A stretch of DNA of 9,828 nucleotides from Verrucomicrobiales bacterium (GTDB taxonomy: Bacteria > Verrucomicrobiota > Verrucomicrobiia > Limisphaerales > SXQI01): contig SXQI01000045.1 of assembly GCA_005793025.1 (NCBI GenBank), positions 1 through 9,828 of the forward strand. The letters are read 5' to 3'. Of this stretch, positions 1 to 7,620 are shown piece by piece (positions within the stretch are counted from its first letter, which is position 1; each line of letters opens with the position of its first letter). A program made the translations under genes and the position numbers. A model generated the notes under the pieces. That model made no database searches, was not told the origin of the DNA, and saw nothing but the letters and a program-made list of their open reading frames with translations.

Positions 1-1925
1 GAGAGGTTGAACCAATGGACTGTTACAGCATCTAACTGTTTGGCACGTCCAACGCCGATTTCTACAGGGAGTTTCGAGATTGACCTCACGTTTCTGAGAC
101 CTCCCGATCGGGTTTCAATCTTCACTCCAATTCCACTCGCGTTGGAGCGATTTCCCCAAAGTCTTACCTTCAATTGGTGATTGGCGTTACCTCCCTCATT
201 GCGCCAAAGTTCCAAGCCACCCGTGCTCGAAGCCGTCAATAAATCGCTATCACCGTCTTGATCAAAGTCTGCGAAATGCACTTCATCGATGTTTCCGTGG
301 ATCTCATTCAAACCGATCCCTTTCGATTGATCCTCAAATCCGGATGCTCCTAGGTTTCGGTAGAGGTGTAGTCCTTCACCGACAGTGCAAATATCCAACC
401 AACCATCGTTGTCATAATCCACCAACTCGATGGCAGTGATTGAGCTCGCCGGGACTGACACAAGCAGGCGCTCGGTCAATCCGCCGAAATTGATCGAGAT
501 TTGTTGGTTTTCCAAGGTAACCAGATCTGCACGGAGGTCGTTATTCAGGTCTCCACTCGCAAGGATTTTCCCCTTCGACCAAGGGTGAGCGGAGTTGGTT
601 GGTGAGAGCGTGCCCCCTCGAATTTTCAGCATGAGGAAGGGAGGTTCACCTTTTTTAGCTACGATGACATCCATCAAATCATCGTTGTTCCAATCCTCGA
701 CCAGAAGATCTCCATTGACCAACAGGGTGGAAGGAATGCCTGAAGTGCTGGTGATGTCTTTAAACGTAAAATTACCTAGATTCCGGAACAACCTAAGGTC
801 ATTGGTTTGTGCGCTGACAGTCAACAGGTCGAGTTTCCCAGAAAAGTCCAGATCTACGAGGGCGGCATCCGTAGCCGCAAGATTCTTTAGGCGAGTGAAA
901 GCGGTCACCTCGGTAAACAGGCCGTTGGTGGCAAACTTAAACACGTGTGAACCTTCGTTACCAATGACGATTACGTCTTCAAAGCGGTCATTCTGAAGAT
1001 CGGCGACTAGGCATTTGTGATATTGGCCATTTGTCAATCGAGGCATCGAACGAGCTGATGGAGTAAAAACGCCGTTAGTGTTCCAGAGCAGCCGGAATCC
1101 TTGACCGTCTTCCAACACGAATAGGTCATTGGCTCCTCGTTGATTGATGTCCATGATTCCTATCGGAGGTCGATATCGGGTTGCTGCACTTCCAAAGGCT
1201 TGGGAGGTCATGTTGAAAAACTTGATCGGGTTCGCGTTTTTCTGGGGTTGCTCAAGTTTGAACGGAGCCACAATTGCGGTATGGATCGAACGCTCCAGAG
1301 AAGAGGCGGTCGGCGGTGGCCCAACCCTCTTGGCAAGAATATCTCGGTGAGTATCAAGCTCCTTTTGCGCTTCCTCTGCTCGATTCAATCGGATCAATGT
1401 TTGACCAAGGTTGTAATGGGCCGAGGGATGGTCAGTTTCGAGATCCACGGCGGATCTGAACTCAGTCGCGGCCTCCTCCCAATGTTTCAAGGAAAAGTGA
1501 GCCAACCCTAGCTGGAAGCTGGTTGCTGAAACGTCCGAGTTAAGGTCTTTACTCGTTTGCAGGGACTGAACTGCTTCCAAGAGATGATTCAATCGTCGAT
1601 GCGCACATCCTGCCACGTAGTGTGCTGCAGCCGAATTAGAATCCCGCTCGATCACGATCGCCGTTGCTGCAAGTGCTTCCACGGGGAGTCCTCCTAGAAG
1701 TGCCGCGTTAGCCAAATTCAAATAGGCGTCGCTGGAAGTGGGTTGAATTGCAACCGCTTCTTTAAAAGCCGCTTGTGCCTTAGACGCATCTCCTTGCTCG
1801 TAATAAGTCTTGCCCGAGTTCATGAGGCGAGAAAAATTATCTAGTTCCGGAGTAGGGACTTTGGGCTTACAACCCGTGAAAAGCACCCAACCCATTACAA
1901 AAAAAATGACTCCAGCGAATCGCAT
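1..1925 (-). CDS. TPR / FG-GAP (VCBS) repeat lipoprotein with UnbV/ASPIC C-terminus, 3' end off the window
   Basis: The reading frame stays open for 641 codons from the ATG at 1925 to the left edge, so the C-terminus is missing. The N-terminus (MRFAGVIFFVMGWVLFTGCK) is a lipoprotein signal with a lipobox-like LFTGC and Cys19 as the likely lipidated residue, so the protein should sit on the outside of a membrane. Residues about 35-200 hold four to five TPR-like helical repeats. From about residue 255 come seven Asp-rich FG-GAP/VCBS repeats; the clearest calcium-loop forms are DYDNDGWLD and DFDQDGDSD, while others (DINQRGAND, DLQNDRFED) are degenerate. From about residue 573 the sequence matches the UnbV/ASPIC domain (HQLKVRLWGNRSNASGIGVK), ending near DAVTVHW. 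This suggests a beta-propeller scaffold for binding or assembly; the exact role is unknown. Upstream in-frame starts exist (ATG 1934, ATG 1949, GTG 1952), limited by a stop at 1968-1970. I see no clear ribosome-binding site, so I chose 1925 for the best signal peptide. Confidence 0.9.
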   Translation of the reverse strand, partial: MRFAGVIFFVMGWVLFTGCKPKVPTPELDNFSRLMNSGKTYYEQGDASKAQAAFKEAVAIQPTSSDAYLNLANAALLGGLPVEALAATAIVIERDSNSAAAHYVAGCAHRRLNHLLEAVQSLQTSKDLNSDVSATSFQLGLAHFSLKHWEEAATEFRSAVDLETDHPSAHYNLGQTLIRLNRAEEAQKELDTHRDILAKRVGPPPTASSLERSIHTAIVAPFKLEQPQKNANPIKFFNMTSQAFGSAATRYRPPIGIMDINQRGANDLFVLEDGQGFRLLWNTNGVFTPSARSMPRLTNGQYHKCLVADLQNDRFEDVIVIGNEGSHVFKFATNGLFTEVTAFTRLKNLAATDAALVDLDFSGKLDLLTVSAQTNDLRLFRNLGNFTFKDITSTSGIPSTLLVNGDLLVEDWNNDDLMDVIVAKKGEPPFLMLKIRGGTLSPTNSAHPWSKGKILASGDLNNDLRADLVTLENQQISINFGGLTERLLVSVPASSITAIELVDYDNDGWLDICTVGEGLHLYRNLGASGFEDQSKGIGLNEIHGNIDEVHFADFDQDGDSDLLTASSTGGLELWRNEGGNANHQLKVRLWGNRSNASGIGVKIETRSGGLRNVRSISKLPVEIGVGRAKQLDAVTVHWFNL

Positions 1926-1950
1926 CTGACCCATAGAAAGTGTGGCCATC

Positions 1951-1979
1951 ACGATAGAAAAGCAGGGTCAAAAAGTAAA
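1951..1979 (-). promoter_or_regulatory. possible sigma70-type promoter for the lipoprotein gene
   Basis: On the minus strand there is TTTACT (1979-1974) and TATCGT (1956-1951), separated by 17 bases. Each matches four of six consensus positions. If real, transcription would begin near 1944, which would exclude the ATG at 1949 and favour translation from 1934 or 1925. This is a pattern match only; promoters in this group are poorly defined. Confidence 0.22.
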
Positions 1980-1999
1980 CGTTTCACAACGCAAAAGAT

Positions 2000-2028
2000 T
2001 TGCGACCTAGGAGAAGTTCCCTTAACGT
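2000..2028 (+). promoter_or_regulatory. possible promoter for tRNA-Arg and the methyltransferase
   Basis: TTGCGA (2000-2005) and TAACGT (2023-2028) are 17 bases apart. The first matches four of six -35 positions; the second keeps only the TA...T frame of a -10 box. Transcription would start a few bases before the tRNA at 2042, giving a very short leader. I found no better pair in the gap between the lipoprotein gene and the tRNA, but the match is weak. Confidence 0.25.
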
Positions 2029-2041
2029 GATCTAACAACGT

Positions 2042-2118
2042 GGGCGTGTAGCTCAATTGGATAGAGTGACGGCCTCCGAAGCCGCAGGTTGTGGGTTCAA
2101 CTCCCGCCACGCCCACCA
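2042..2118 (+). tRNA. tRNA-Arg(CCG)
   Basis: The 77 bases fold as a full cloverleaf. The acceptor stem GGGCGTG/CACGCCC pairs perfectly (2042-2048 with 2108-2114), followed by discriminator A2115 and an encoded CCA (2116-2118). The D stem GCTC/GAGT has one G-U pair. The anticodon stem is ACGGC/GCCGC with four Watson-Crick pairs and an A27-C43 mismatch. The anticodon loop is CTCCGAA with CCG at 2076-2078, reading CGG (Arg). The variable loop has five bases. The T stem is GTGGG/CCCGC with loop TTCAACT. Base 37, just 3' of the anticodon, is A; Escherichia coli tRNA-Arg(CCG) has G there. The methyltransferase gene follows on the same strand. Confidence 0.97.
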
Positions 2119-2170
2119 CTTCTGAATTCATTCGGAATCCATTGATTTGGATGTTACCTGTATTGTTGAA

Positions 2171-3016
2171 ATGTTGGTGAAACTAAAGCGCGATCCATGC
2201 TTCAAGAATTGGGCGAAACCAGGGCCGATTGTTGGAGCGGATGTCGAGGTTCCGGAGGACGAAACTCTGGATGCAATCTCTGGTTTCTATCGATTATTTC
2301 AACTCAAACACGGACATCGCTTTTCAACGGATGATGTTTTAACAGCATGGTATGGAACGACTTGGTGTCCTAGGGCTGATCGAGTATTGGACCTTGGGAG
2401 TGGCTTGGGTTCCGTTGGAATGATCGCGGCGTGGCGGTTGCCCGGGGCGAAATTCGTGACGGTCGAGGCTCAAGAGGATAGCGTGCGGCTCGCGAGAAAA
2501 TCAGCAGTTTTCAACGGCATCACCGACCGTTTTGAAATCCGGCTAGGTGATTTTCGAGATCCACAAGTGCTGGCAGGGACGGATCAATTTGATTTGGTGC
2601 TTGGAAGTCCTCCCTACTTTCCACTTGGAACGGGGGTTGAGTCAGAGCATCCCCAGAAAATTGCATGCCGGTTTGAGGTGAGAGGAACCATTGCGGATTA
2701 TTGCCTCACTGCTTCGCGTCATCTTTCCCCGGGCGGCATGTTTGTTGGGGTATTCCCCGTGGAACCCTCACAAAATGCACGTGTGATCGCTGGTGCGGAT
2801 GCTGCCGGTTTGACGATAGTGCGTCGCCGTGTTGTGGTGTTTCGCGAAGGGGAGCCTCCGTTACTTTCGCTGTTCGCGATGATGCGCCGCAGCGACCTCC
2901 CCTCGTGGATGGGTGGGAGAACTTGGGACGAACCGCCATTGACCATTCGAACCGGAACAGGGGAGATTCACCCAGAGTATTCGGCGATAAAATTAGCGAT
3001 CGGGTTCCCGCCCTGA
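2171..3016 (+). CDS. TrmN6/YfiC-like SAM-dependent methyltransferase
   Basis: This is a class I (Rossmann) S-adenosylmethionine methyltransferase of 281 residues. Counting from the ATG at 2171, motif I is LDLGSGLGSVG (about 73-83), the acidic end of strand 2 is VEAQE (Glu99), motif III is near RLGDFRD (about 124-130), and the catalytic motif IV is GSPPYF (about 145-150). The segment before motif I (FQLKHGHRFSTDDVLTAW) resembles the entry of the TrmN6 family, whose E. coli member makes N6-methyladenine at A37 of tRNA-Val. The usual NPPY is SPPY here, which still fits an amino-methyltransferase site but leaves the substrate open; N5-glutamine or rRNA methylation cannot be excluded. A longer form could begin at TTG 2147 (289 residues), and GTG 2177 is also possible; no start has a clear ribosome-binding site. 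The gene begins 52 bases after the tRNA and may share its transcript. It converges with the next gene, with only 15 bases between stop codons and no obvious terminator hairpin. Confidence 0.88.
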   Translation: MLVKLKRDPCFKNWAKPGPIVGADVEVPEDETLDAISGFYRLFQLKHGHRFSTDDVLTAWYGTTWCPRADRVLDLGSGLGSVGMIAAWRLPGAKFVTVEAQEDSVRLARKSAVFNGITDRFEIRLGDFRDPQVLAGTDQFDLVLGSPPYFPLGTGVESEHPQKIACRFEVRGTIADYCLTASRHLSPGGMFVGVFPVEPSQNARVIAGADAAGLTIVRRRVVVFREGEPPLLSLFAMMRRSDLPSWMGGRTWDEPPLTIRTGTGEIHPEYSAIKLAIGFPP

Positions 3017-3031
3017 TCATTGGGCATCTTT

Positions 3032-4468
3032 TTAGGCGAGGATTCCTTTTACGACCTCGCCATGCACATCGGTGAGGCGATAATCGCGCCCCTGAAAGCG
3101 GTAAACGAGCTTTGTATGTTCGACCCCGAATAGATGGAGAATCGTGGCGTGAAGGTCATGGACATGGACTTTTTTCTCAACCGCATGGAATCCAAATTCA
3201 TCGGTTTTACCATGAACAATCCCCGGTTTGATCCCACCACCAGCCATCCAAATCGTGTAACCATGTGGATGATGATCACGGCCAATTTGATCTGATCTCA
3301 AGGCACCTTGCATCATCGGGGTCCGTCCGAATTCTCCCCCCCAAAGAACAAGTGTTTCATCCAATAAACCTCGTTGCTTGAGATCTTTTACTAAAGCCAC
3401 GGCTGGTTGATCGGTCTCAGCGCAACGTTTCTTGAGATCGAATACAAGGTTGCCATCAGGCCCACCATGATGATCCCAACCTCGATGATAGAGTTGAACA
3501 AATCGAACCCCGCGTTCTACCAATCTGCGTGCCAACAAACAATTGTTCGCAAACGAGGCCCGTCCTGGAGTGGTGCCGAAAAGTTCATGCGTGCTCGGTG
3601 ACTCTTTCGAGATATCCATCACCTCAGGCACACTAGTCTGCATCCTGTATGCCATCTCGTAAGAGGCAATTCGGGTCGTGATTTCTGGATCGTGCAGAAC
3701 ATCATAACGGGCTTGGTTAAGTGCTTTAATCACGTCGAGTGCCTGACGACGCCGTTGAGTTCCCATTCCCTCAGGGTTTCCGACATAAAGGACGGGATCA
3801 CCCTGTGATCGGAGGGTGACGCCTTGGTGAATCGTCGGCAGAAAACCACTCCCCCACGAAGCATTGGTCAGCGGTTGGCCAACCCCAGTCATCAACACCA
3901 CGAACGTGGGGAGGTTTTTGCTTTCGCTCCCTAAACCATAACTGAACCATGAACCCATGGCAGGACGCCCTGCGAGCTGGGCTCCAGTATTCATGAAGAG
4001 GGTTGCGGGATCATGATTGAATGCCTCGGAATAAAAACTCTGCACGAAACAAACATCATCGGCGATGGTTTTGAGTTGAGGCAATAATTCACTGAGCCAC
4101 ATGCCAGACTTGCCGCATTGGGAAAACTTATATGGAGACGCTAATAGTTTTGAGTTTTTACCAATCTGCGCTAGGCGGATGTTCTTTACCAACTCTTCGG
4201 GAACCTGTTGACCATCACGCTTCGCTAGCTCAGGTTTAGGATCGAAAAGATCGAGGTGCGATGGGCCACCCGACTGGAAAAGGTAGATGATGTTCTTAGC
4301 TTTTGGAGCAAAGTGAGGTATCCCAAGGATTCGCGGTGTCTCCGAAGCCATCAGTGATTTAGGGTCGAAGAGCGACCCTAGGGCGAGCGCACCCATGCCT
4401 GCGCCGCATTGCTGGAGAAATCGGCGGCGAGTGTTCTGTTTGATTTGGTCTAGAGGATTCAGAAACAC
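3032..4468 (-). CDS. DUF1501 family exported protein (alkaline phosphatase/sulfatase-like fold), second copy
   Basis: A 478-residue protein of normal length for DUF1501, a family related to the alkaline phosphatase/sulfatase superfamily. The N-terminus has a twin-arginine-like motif (TRRRFLQ, residues 13-19) and then a small-residue hydrophobic stretch, so export by the Tat route is likely. Family landmarks are GGPSHLDLFD (67-76, probable metal-binding Asp), RGWDHHGG in the middle, WGGEFGRTP (376-384), RDHHPHG (397-403) and HDLHATILHLFG near the C-terminus. The His/Asp clusters suggest a metal centre, but activity is not established for the family. The start is GTG at 4468, three bases after the stop of the cytochrome gene; a CAAAGG lies eight bases before it. 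It is the last gene of the operon. It is clearly a homologue of the DUF1501 gene at 7621-9063 (shared GLGS, NLP, AYRMQT and GGEFGR blocks) but differs in the middle metal-site segment. Confidence 0.95.
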   Translation of the reverse strand: MFLNPLDQIKQNTRRRFLQQCGAGMGALALGSLFDPKSLMASETPRILGIPHFAPKAKNIIYLFQSGGPSHLDLFDPKPELAKRDGQQVPEELVKNIRLAQIGKNSKLLASPYKFSQCGKSGMWLSELLPQLKTIADDVCFVQSFYSEAFNHDPATLFMNTGAQLAGRPAMGSWFSYGLGSESKNLPTFVVLMTGVGQPLTNASWGSGFLPTIHQGVTLRSQGDPVLYVGNPEGMGTQRRRQALDVIKALNQARYDVLHDPEITTRIASYEMAYRMQTSVPEVMDISKESPSTHELFGTTPGRASFANNCLLARRLVERGVRFVQLYHRGWDHHGGPDGNLVFDLKKRCAETDQPAVALVKDLKQRGLLDETLVLWGGEFGRTPMMQGALRSDQIGRDHHPHGYTIWMAGGGIKPGIVHGKTDEFGFHAVEKKVHVHDLHATILHLFGVEHTKLVYRFQGRDYRLTDVHGEVVKGILA

Positions 4469-4471
4469 GAA

Positions 4472-7400
4472 TCAGCCTTTGGTTAAAGTTTCGTCCAAGT
4501 TAAAAAGCACGTTAGCCACCATCATCCATGCTGCAAGTTTCCCCGTTTCTAACCCTGCAGGTCGCTCGATCGAACCGATGGCAAGGAGTTGTTCTGCTGA
4601 AATAGGATCTTTTCTAAAACTCTTCATTTGTTGTTCGAGGAATGCAATCAATCGGCGACGCTCCGCAGAGGTCGGTGAACGGCCGAGGCATTGGTGAAAG
4701 GCAAAATCCATCTGGTTCTCAGAGGTGGACCCTCCTTCACTCAACACGCGTTGAGCAAATACGCGCGCTGCTTCGAGCAATGTGGGTTCGTTCAGGGCAG
4801 CCAAGGCCTGTAGGGGAGTGTTGGTGCGTGGACGCCGAGAAACGCAAACATCTCGGCTGGGCGCGTCAAAAGTTGCGAAGGTCGGATAAGTGCAAACGCG
4901 ACGCCAAAAGGTATAGATCGCACGTCGATAGAGATCCGGGCCTTCACTTGTGGGCCATTCGTCCATGCCGATTTCAGGGCGCAGAAACCCAATTTCCTTC
5001 CAAAGGTTTGGAAGTTGAACTGGATAGACACTAGGCCCTCCTAACCTCGGGTTGAATAATCCACTCACTTTGAGTGCATGATCTCGAATCATTTCTGCGT
5101 CCATTCGGAATCGGGAGCCTCGGGATATGAGTCGGTTATAAAAATCTTTTTCCAAACGAGTGCGGTCGGTTGCTGCGTCTTGCCGGTATGCAGCAGACAT
5201 GACAATCAACTTTTGCATGGCTTTGATATCCCAATCCGTCCGGATGAACTCCGTGGCAAGCCAGTCAAGCAATTCAGGGTGAGAGGGCGCCTCCCCTTGT
5301 CTCCCGAAGTCTTCACTGGTCTTGACCAAACCCATCCCAAAATAGCGTTCCCAAAATCGATTCACAGCGACGCGGGCTGTCAGTGGGTGGTTGGGATCGA
5401 CAAGCCATCTCGCGAGCGATAATCGGTTTGTCGGTTGATTAGGAATCAACGGAGGGAGTGAAGCAGGAACTCCAGCGGTTACAGCCTTTCCTTTCATCAG
5501 AAAATCTCCACGAACATGCACATGAGTCTGCCGAGATTGCGCTGCGGTTCGCTCTTTCATGACCAAAGTTGAGAACTTCTGGGTCGCTAGTTCCTTCAAC
5601 CGTTGCTCGAGTTGGAACTGTTCTCGGTCAAGTTTTCGAAGAGTCGGAGAGGTCTGGCGATAAAAAGAGGCAAGTAGAACCGATTTTTCTTTGGTGCGAT
5701 GAGACGGTTCTGTGGTGATTATTTGTCTGATTTCTTCCGAAACTGGCCATCGCATCCTTGGATCTGTTTCGGTTGTTACGGAGAGTCTGAACCGGCCAAC
5801 GCAGTGGCTATTCCCGTGATAGTGATCAAACCGAAAAGTGAGGTGATTTCCCCCTCGAAACGATATTGGATTCTTAAGCTCCGCGATGAGGTGGTGACGT
5901 TCTCCGAAACGAGGACCGATAGCCCATCCTGTTTTTGCATTTCGATCTACGGCGTGCTCAGCGAGGTAGAAGGGCTGTTCCCAGTCTGCGGTCGCGGTTG
6001 AAAACAAACGGTTGGTATCCGCTGGCCAAGGCCCGGTTTTGGGGACTGCGCTTAGGGAAAATTCATCGAGAATAAAGTTGCCCGTTTTGTCCCATCGGCC
6101 CGGTCCCTTATGAGGGAGGCTTGGATCGGGTAAAACCTCCAAGAGTACAGCCGTGATGCCCTCTACATCCGTATCGGCATCCACAGTGATCGTGTCGTAA
6201 ATCGGGTTTACACCTTTTCCTAGTAGGGAACCATCCGACATGTTCGTGTAGCTGGATCCCCCATTCGAAAAAGCGTTCGTCAGGGTTAATACATTCCAAA
6301 TCGATCCCTTATTTGCGACAAGCTTCTCCCAAATTGCTTGCTCTGAATTCAGAGTTGTTTCAGCGTCGGAAATCGCTTGTTTCGTTTGCTTCAGTCGGGC
6401 TTGGAAATAATTCTCGGTTTCGCTGAGATTGGGTTTTGGCACCTCAACCGTGGGGGCCGGGTTGTAATTGCCTCCGTCTGTGGTGTTATTAAAAAAAGCG
6501 AAGAATTGGTAGTACTCCTCCTGAGTAATGGGGTCATACTTGTGCGTGTGGCATTCGGCGCAATTCAGTGTTAGCCCCAGCCATGTGGCACTCACTGTCG
6601 CAACGCGGTCTTTCACCGCCTTGACCCGGTATTCCTCTTCATCTCCTCCTCCTTCATCGTTCAACTTGGTATTCCGATTGAAACCCGTCGCGATTTGTTG
6701 TTGCAGGGTAGGGGTAGGGAGTAAGTCTCCAGCCAATTGTTCAATCGTAAACTGGTCGAAGGATTGGTTGTTGTTGAAAGCATTAATCACCCACTCTCGG
6801 TAGGGCCAGATCGAACGTGCTAAATCGACTTGATAGCCGTTGGAGTCAGCGTAGCGAGCGAGATCTAGCCACCCTCGAGCCATATGCTCTCCATAATGGG
6901 GAGAGCTTAGGAGTTGATCGACAAGACGTTCGTAGGCATCGGGAGAGGGATCCTTGACGAAAGACTGCACCTGCTCCCATGAAGGCGGTAACCCCGTGAT
7001 GTCTAGGCTCAACCTTCGTGCCAATGTTTCACGTTTTGCCTCTTCCTGTGGGGTTAAAGACTCCTTTTCCAATCGGGCGAGGACAAACGCATCAATTTCA
7101 TTCCGAACCCAGCTAGTGTTCGAAACGGTTGGAACGATTGGTCTCACCGGTTTCAAGAATGCCCAGTGCTTTAGAGGGTCGACCGCAGGCCAGATCGCTC
7201 CTTCCTGAATCCATTGTTTCAGTGCTGCAACTTCGTGAACAGTCAGAGGAGCTCCTTTCGGTGGCATCAGATCGTCCGGATCGGATGCAGTAATCCGTCG
7301 AATCATCTCGCTGTTATGGGGTTGGCCCGGAACGACAGCAATTTGACCAGATTTACCCGATTGAAGGGCGTTTTCCCTAGAGTCGAGGCGAAGTTTCGAT

Positions 7401-7576
7401 TTCTGTTGGTCGGGACCGTGGCACTCGTAACATCGCTTGATCAGTAGGGGCTCAATGTCGCGGCTAAATTCAACAGTGGCACCTGTATTGATAACCAACC
7501 CATTTGAGAGAACCGAAACGAGGCATGATAAAAAAATGGCGCTTCGCCAAGGGGCAAGAAAACTCGTTGATGACAT
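4472..7576 (-). CDS. planctomycete-type cytochrome c / DUF1549 / DUF1553 protein
   Basis: From the ATG at 7576 the protein has 1034 residues, normal for this three-domain family. A signal peptide covers about residues 1-33 (Arg11 followed by a hydrophobic stretch), so it is exported. The planctomycete-type cytochrome c domain follows: CYECH (49-53) is the c-type haem site and DLMPP (Met104) the likely distal ligand. DUF1549 spans about 159-364 and includes DITGLPP and a second CAECH (339-343) followed by HKYDP. Two coiled-coil-like stretches (about 380-422 and 645-668) flank a region (about 425-605) that looks like a beta-sandwich. DUF1553 runs from about 720 to 985, from SLARWLVDPNHPLTARVAVN to PRTNTPLQALAALNEP. 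Electron transfer coupled to processing of an extracellular compound is the usual guess, but no reaction is proven. A TTG at 7624 would add 16 residues and overlap the preceding stop, but it weakens the signal peptide, so I prefer 7576. The gap to the DUF1501 gene before it is 44 bases. Confidence 0.95.
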   Translation of the reverse strand: MSSTSFLAPWRSAIFLSCLVSVLSNGLVINTGATVEFSRDIEPLLIKRCYECHGPDQQKSKLRLDSRENALQSGKSGQIAVVPGQPHNSEMIRRITASDPDDLMPPKGAPLTVHEVAALKQWIQEGAIWPAVDPLKHWAFLKPVRPIVPTVSNTSWVRNEIDAFVLARLEKESLTPQEEAKRETLARRLSLDITGLPPSWEQVQSFVKDPSPDAYERLVDQLLSSPHYGEHMARGWLDLARYADSNGYQVDLARSIWPYREWVINAFNNNQSFDQFTIEQLAGDLLPTPTLQQQIATGFNRNTKLNDEGGGDEEEYRVKAVKDRVATVSATWLGLTLNCAECHTHKYDPITQEEYYQFFAFFNNTTDGGNYNPAPTVEVPKPNLSETENYFQARLKQTKQAISDAETTLNSEQAIWEKLVANKGSIWNVLTLTNAFSNGGSSYTNMSDGSLLGKGVNPIYDTITVDADTDVEGITAVLLEVLPDPSLPHKGPGRWDKTGNFILDEFSLSAVPKTGPWPADTNRLFSTATADWEQPFYLAEHAVDRNAKTGWAIGPRFGERHHLIAELKNPISFRGGNHLTFRFDHYHGNSHCVGRFRLSVTTETDPRMRWPVSEEIRQIITTEPSHRTKEKSVLLASFYRQTSPTLRKLDREQFQLEQRLKELATQKFSTLVMKERTAAQSRQTHVHVRGDFLMKGKAVTAGVPASLPPLIPNQPTNRLSLARWLVDPNHPLTARVAVNRFWERYFGMGLVKTSEDFGRQGEAPSHPELLDWLATEFIRTDWDIKAMQKLIVMSAAYRQDAATDRTRLEKDFYNRLISRGSRFRMDAEMIRDHALKVSGLFNPRLGGPSVYPVQLPNLWKEIGFLRPEIGMDEWPTSEGPDLYRRAIYTFWRRVCTYPTFATFDAPSRDVCVSRRPRTNTPLQALAALNEPTLLEAARVFAQRVLSEGGSTSENQMDFAFHQCLGRSPTSAERRRLIAFLEQQMKSFRKDPISAEQLLAIGSIERPAGLETGKLAAWMMVANVLFNLDETLTKG
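4477..4482 (-). promoter_or_regulatory. possible ribosome-binding site for the GTG-start DUF1501 gene
   Basis: CAAAGG on the minus strand lies eight bases before the GTG at 4468, inside the last codons of the cytochrome gene. It is a partial Shine-Dalgarno match and the most convincing one in the window. It supports GTG as the true start, since the next in-frame ATG falls within the hydrophobic part of the export signal. Confidence 0.35.
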
Positions 7577-7620
7577 TTGCAACACGATCACAGGAGTTGT
7601 GGTTAGATTTCGGGTTCCAA

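Noticed and set aside
595..1511. Plus-strand reading frames within the lipoprotein gene
   Set aside because: They are antisense to a continuous minus-strand frame with clear TPR and FG-GAP repeats and have no recognisable domain.
1..1925. Frameshifted or degraded gene at the left edge
   Set aside because: Frame checks at several points (around 1516, 988, 550 and 5) agree, so the gene is intact and only cut by the window.
1926..2041. Small RNA or riboswitch in the divergent gap
   Set aside because: The gap is short and shows no strong hairpin or conserved motif beyond weak promoter-like boxes.
2042..2118. tRNA gene as an integration site of a mobile element
   Set aside because: I found no second copy of the tRNA 3' end, no integrase and no change in gene content next to it.
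1949..2131. Minus-strand 60-residue reading frame across the tRNA
   Set aside because: It is the antisense of tRNA-Arg; peptides of the GVEPTTCGFGGR-SIQLSYTP type are a well-known annotation artefact over tRNA genes.
2701..3075. Alternative frames over the end of the methyltransferase
   Set aside because: They overlap conserved methyltransferase sequence and show compositional bias of a shadow frame.
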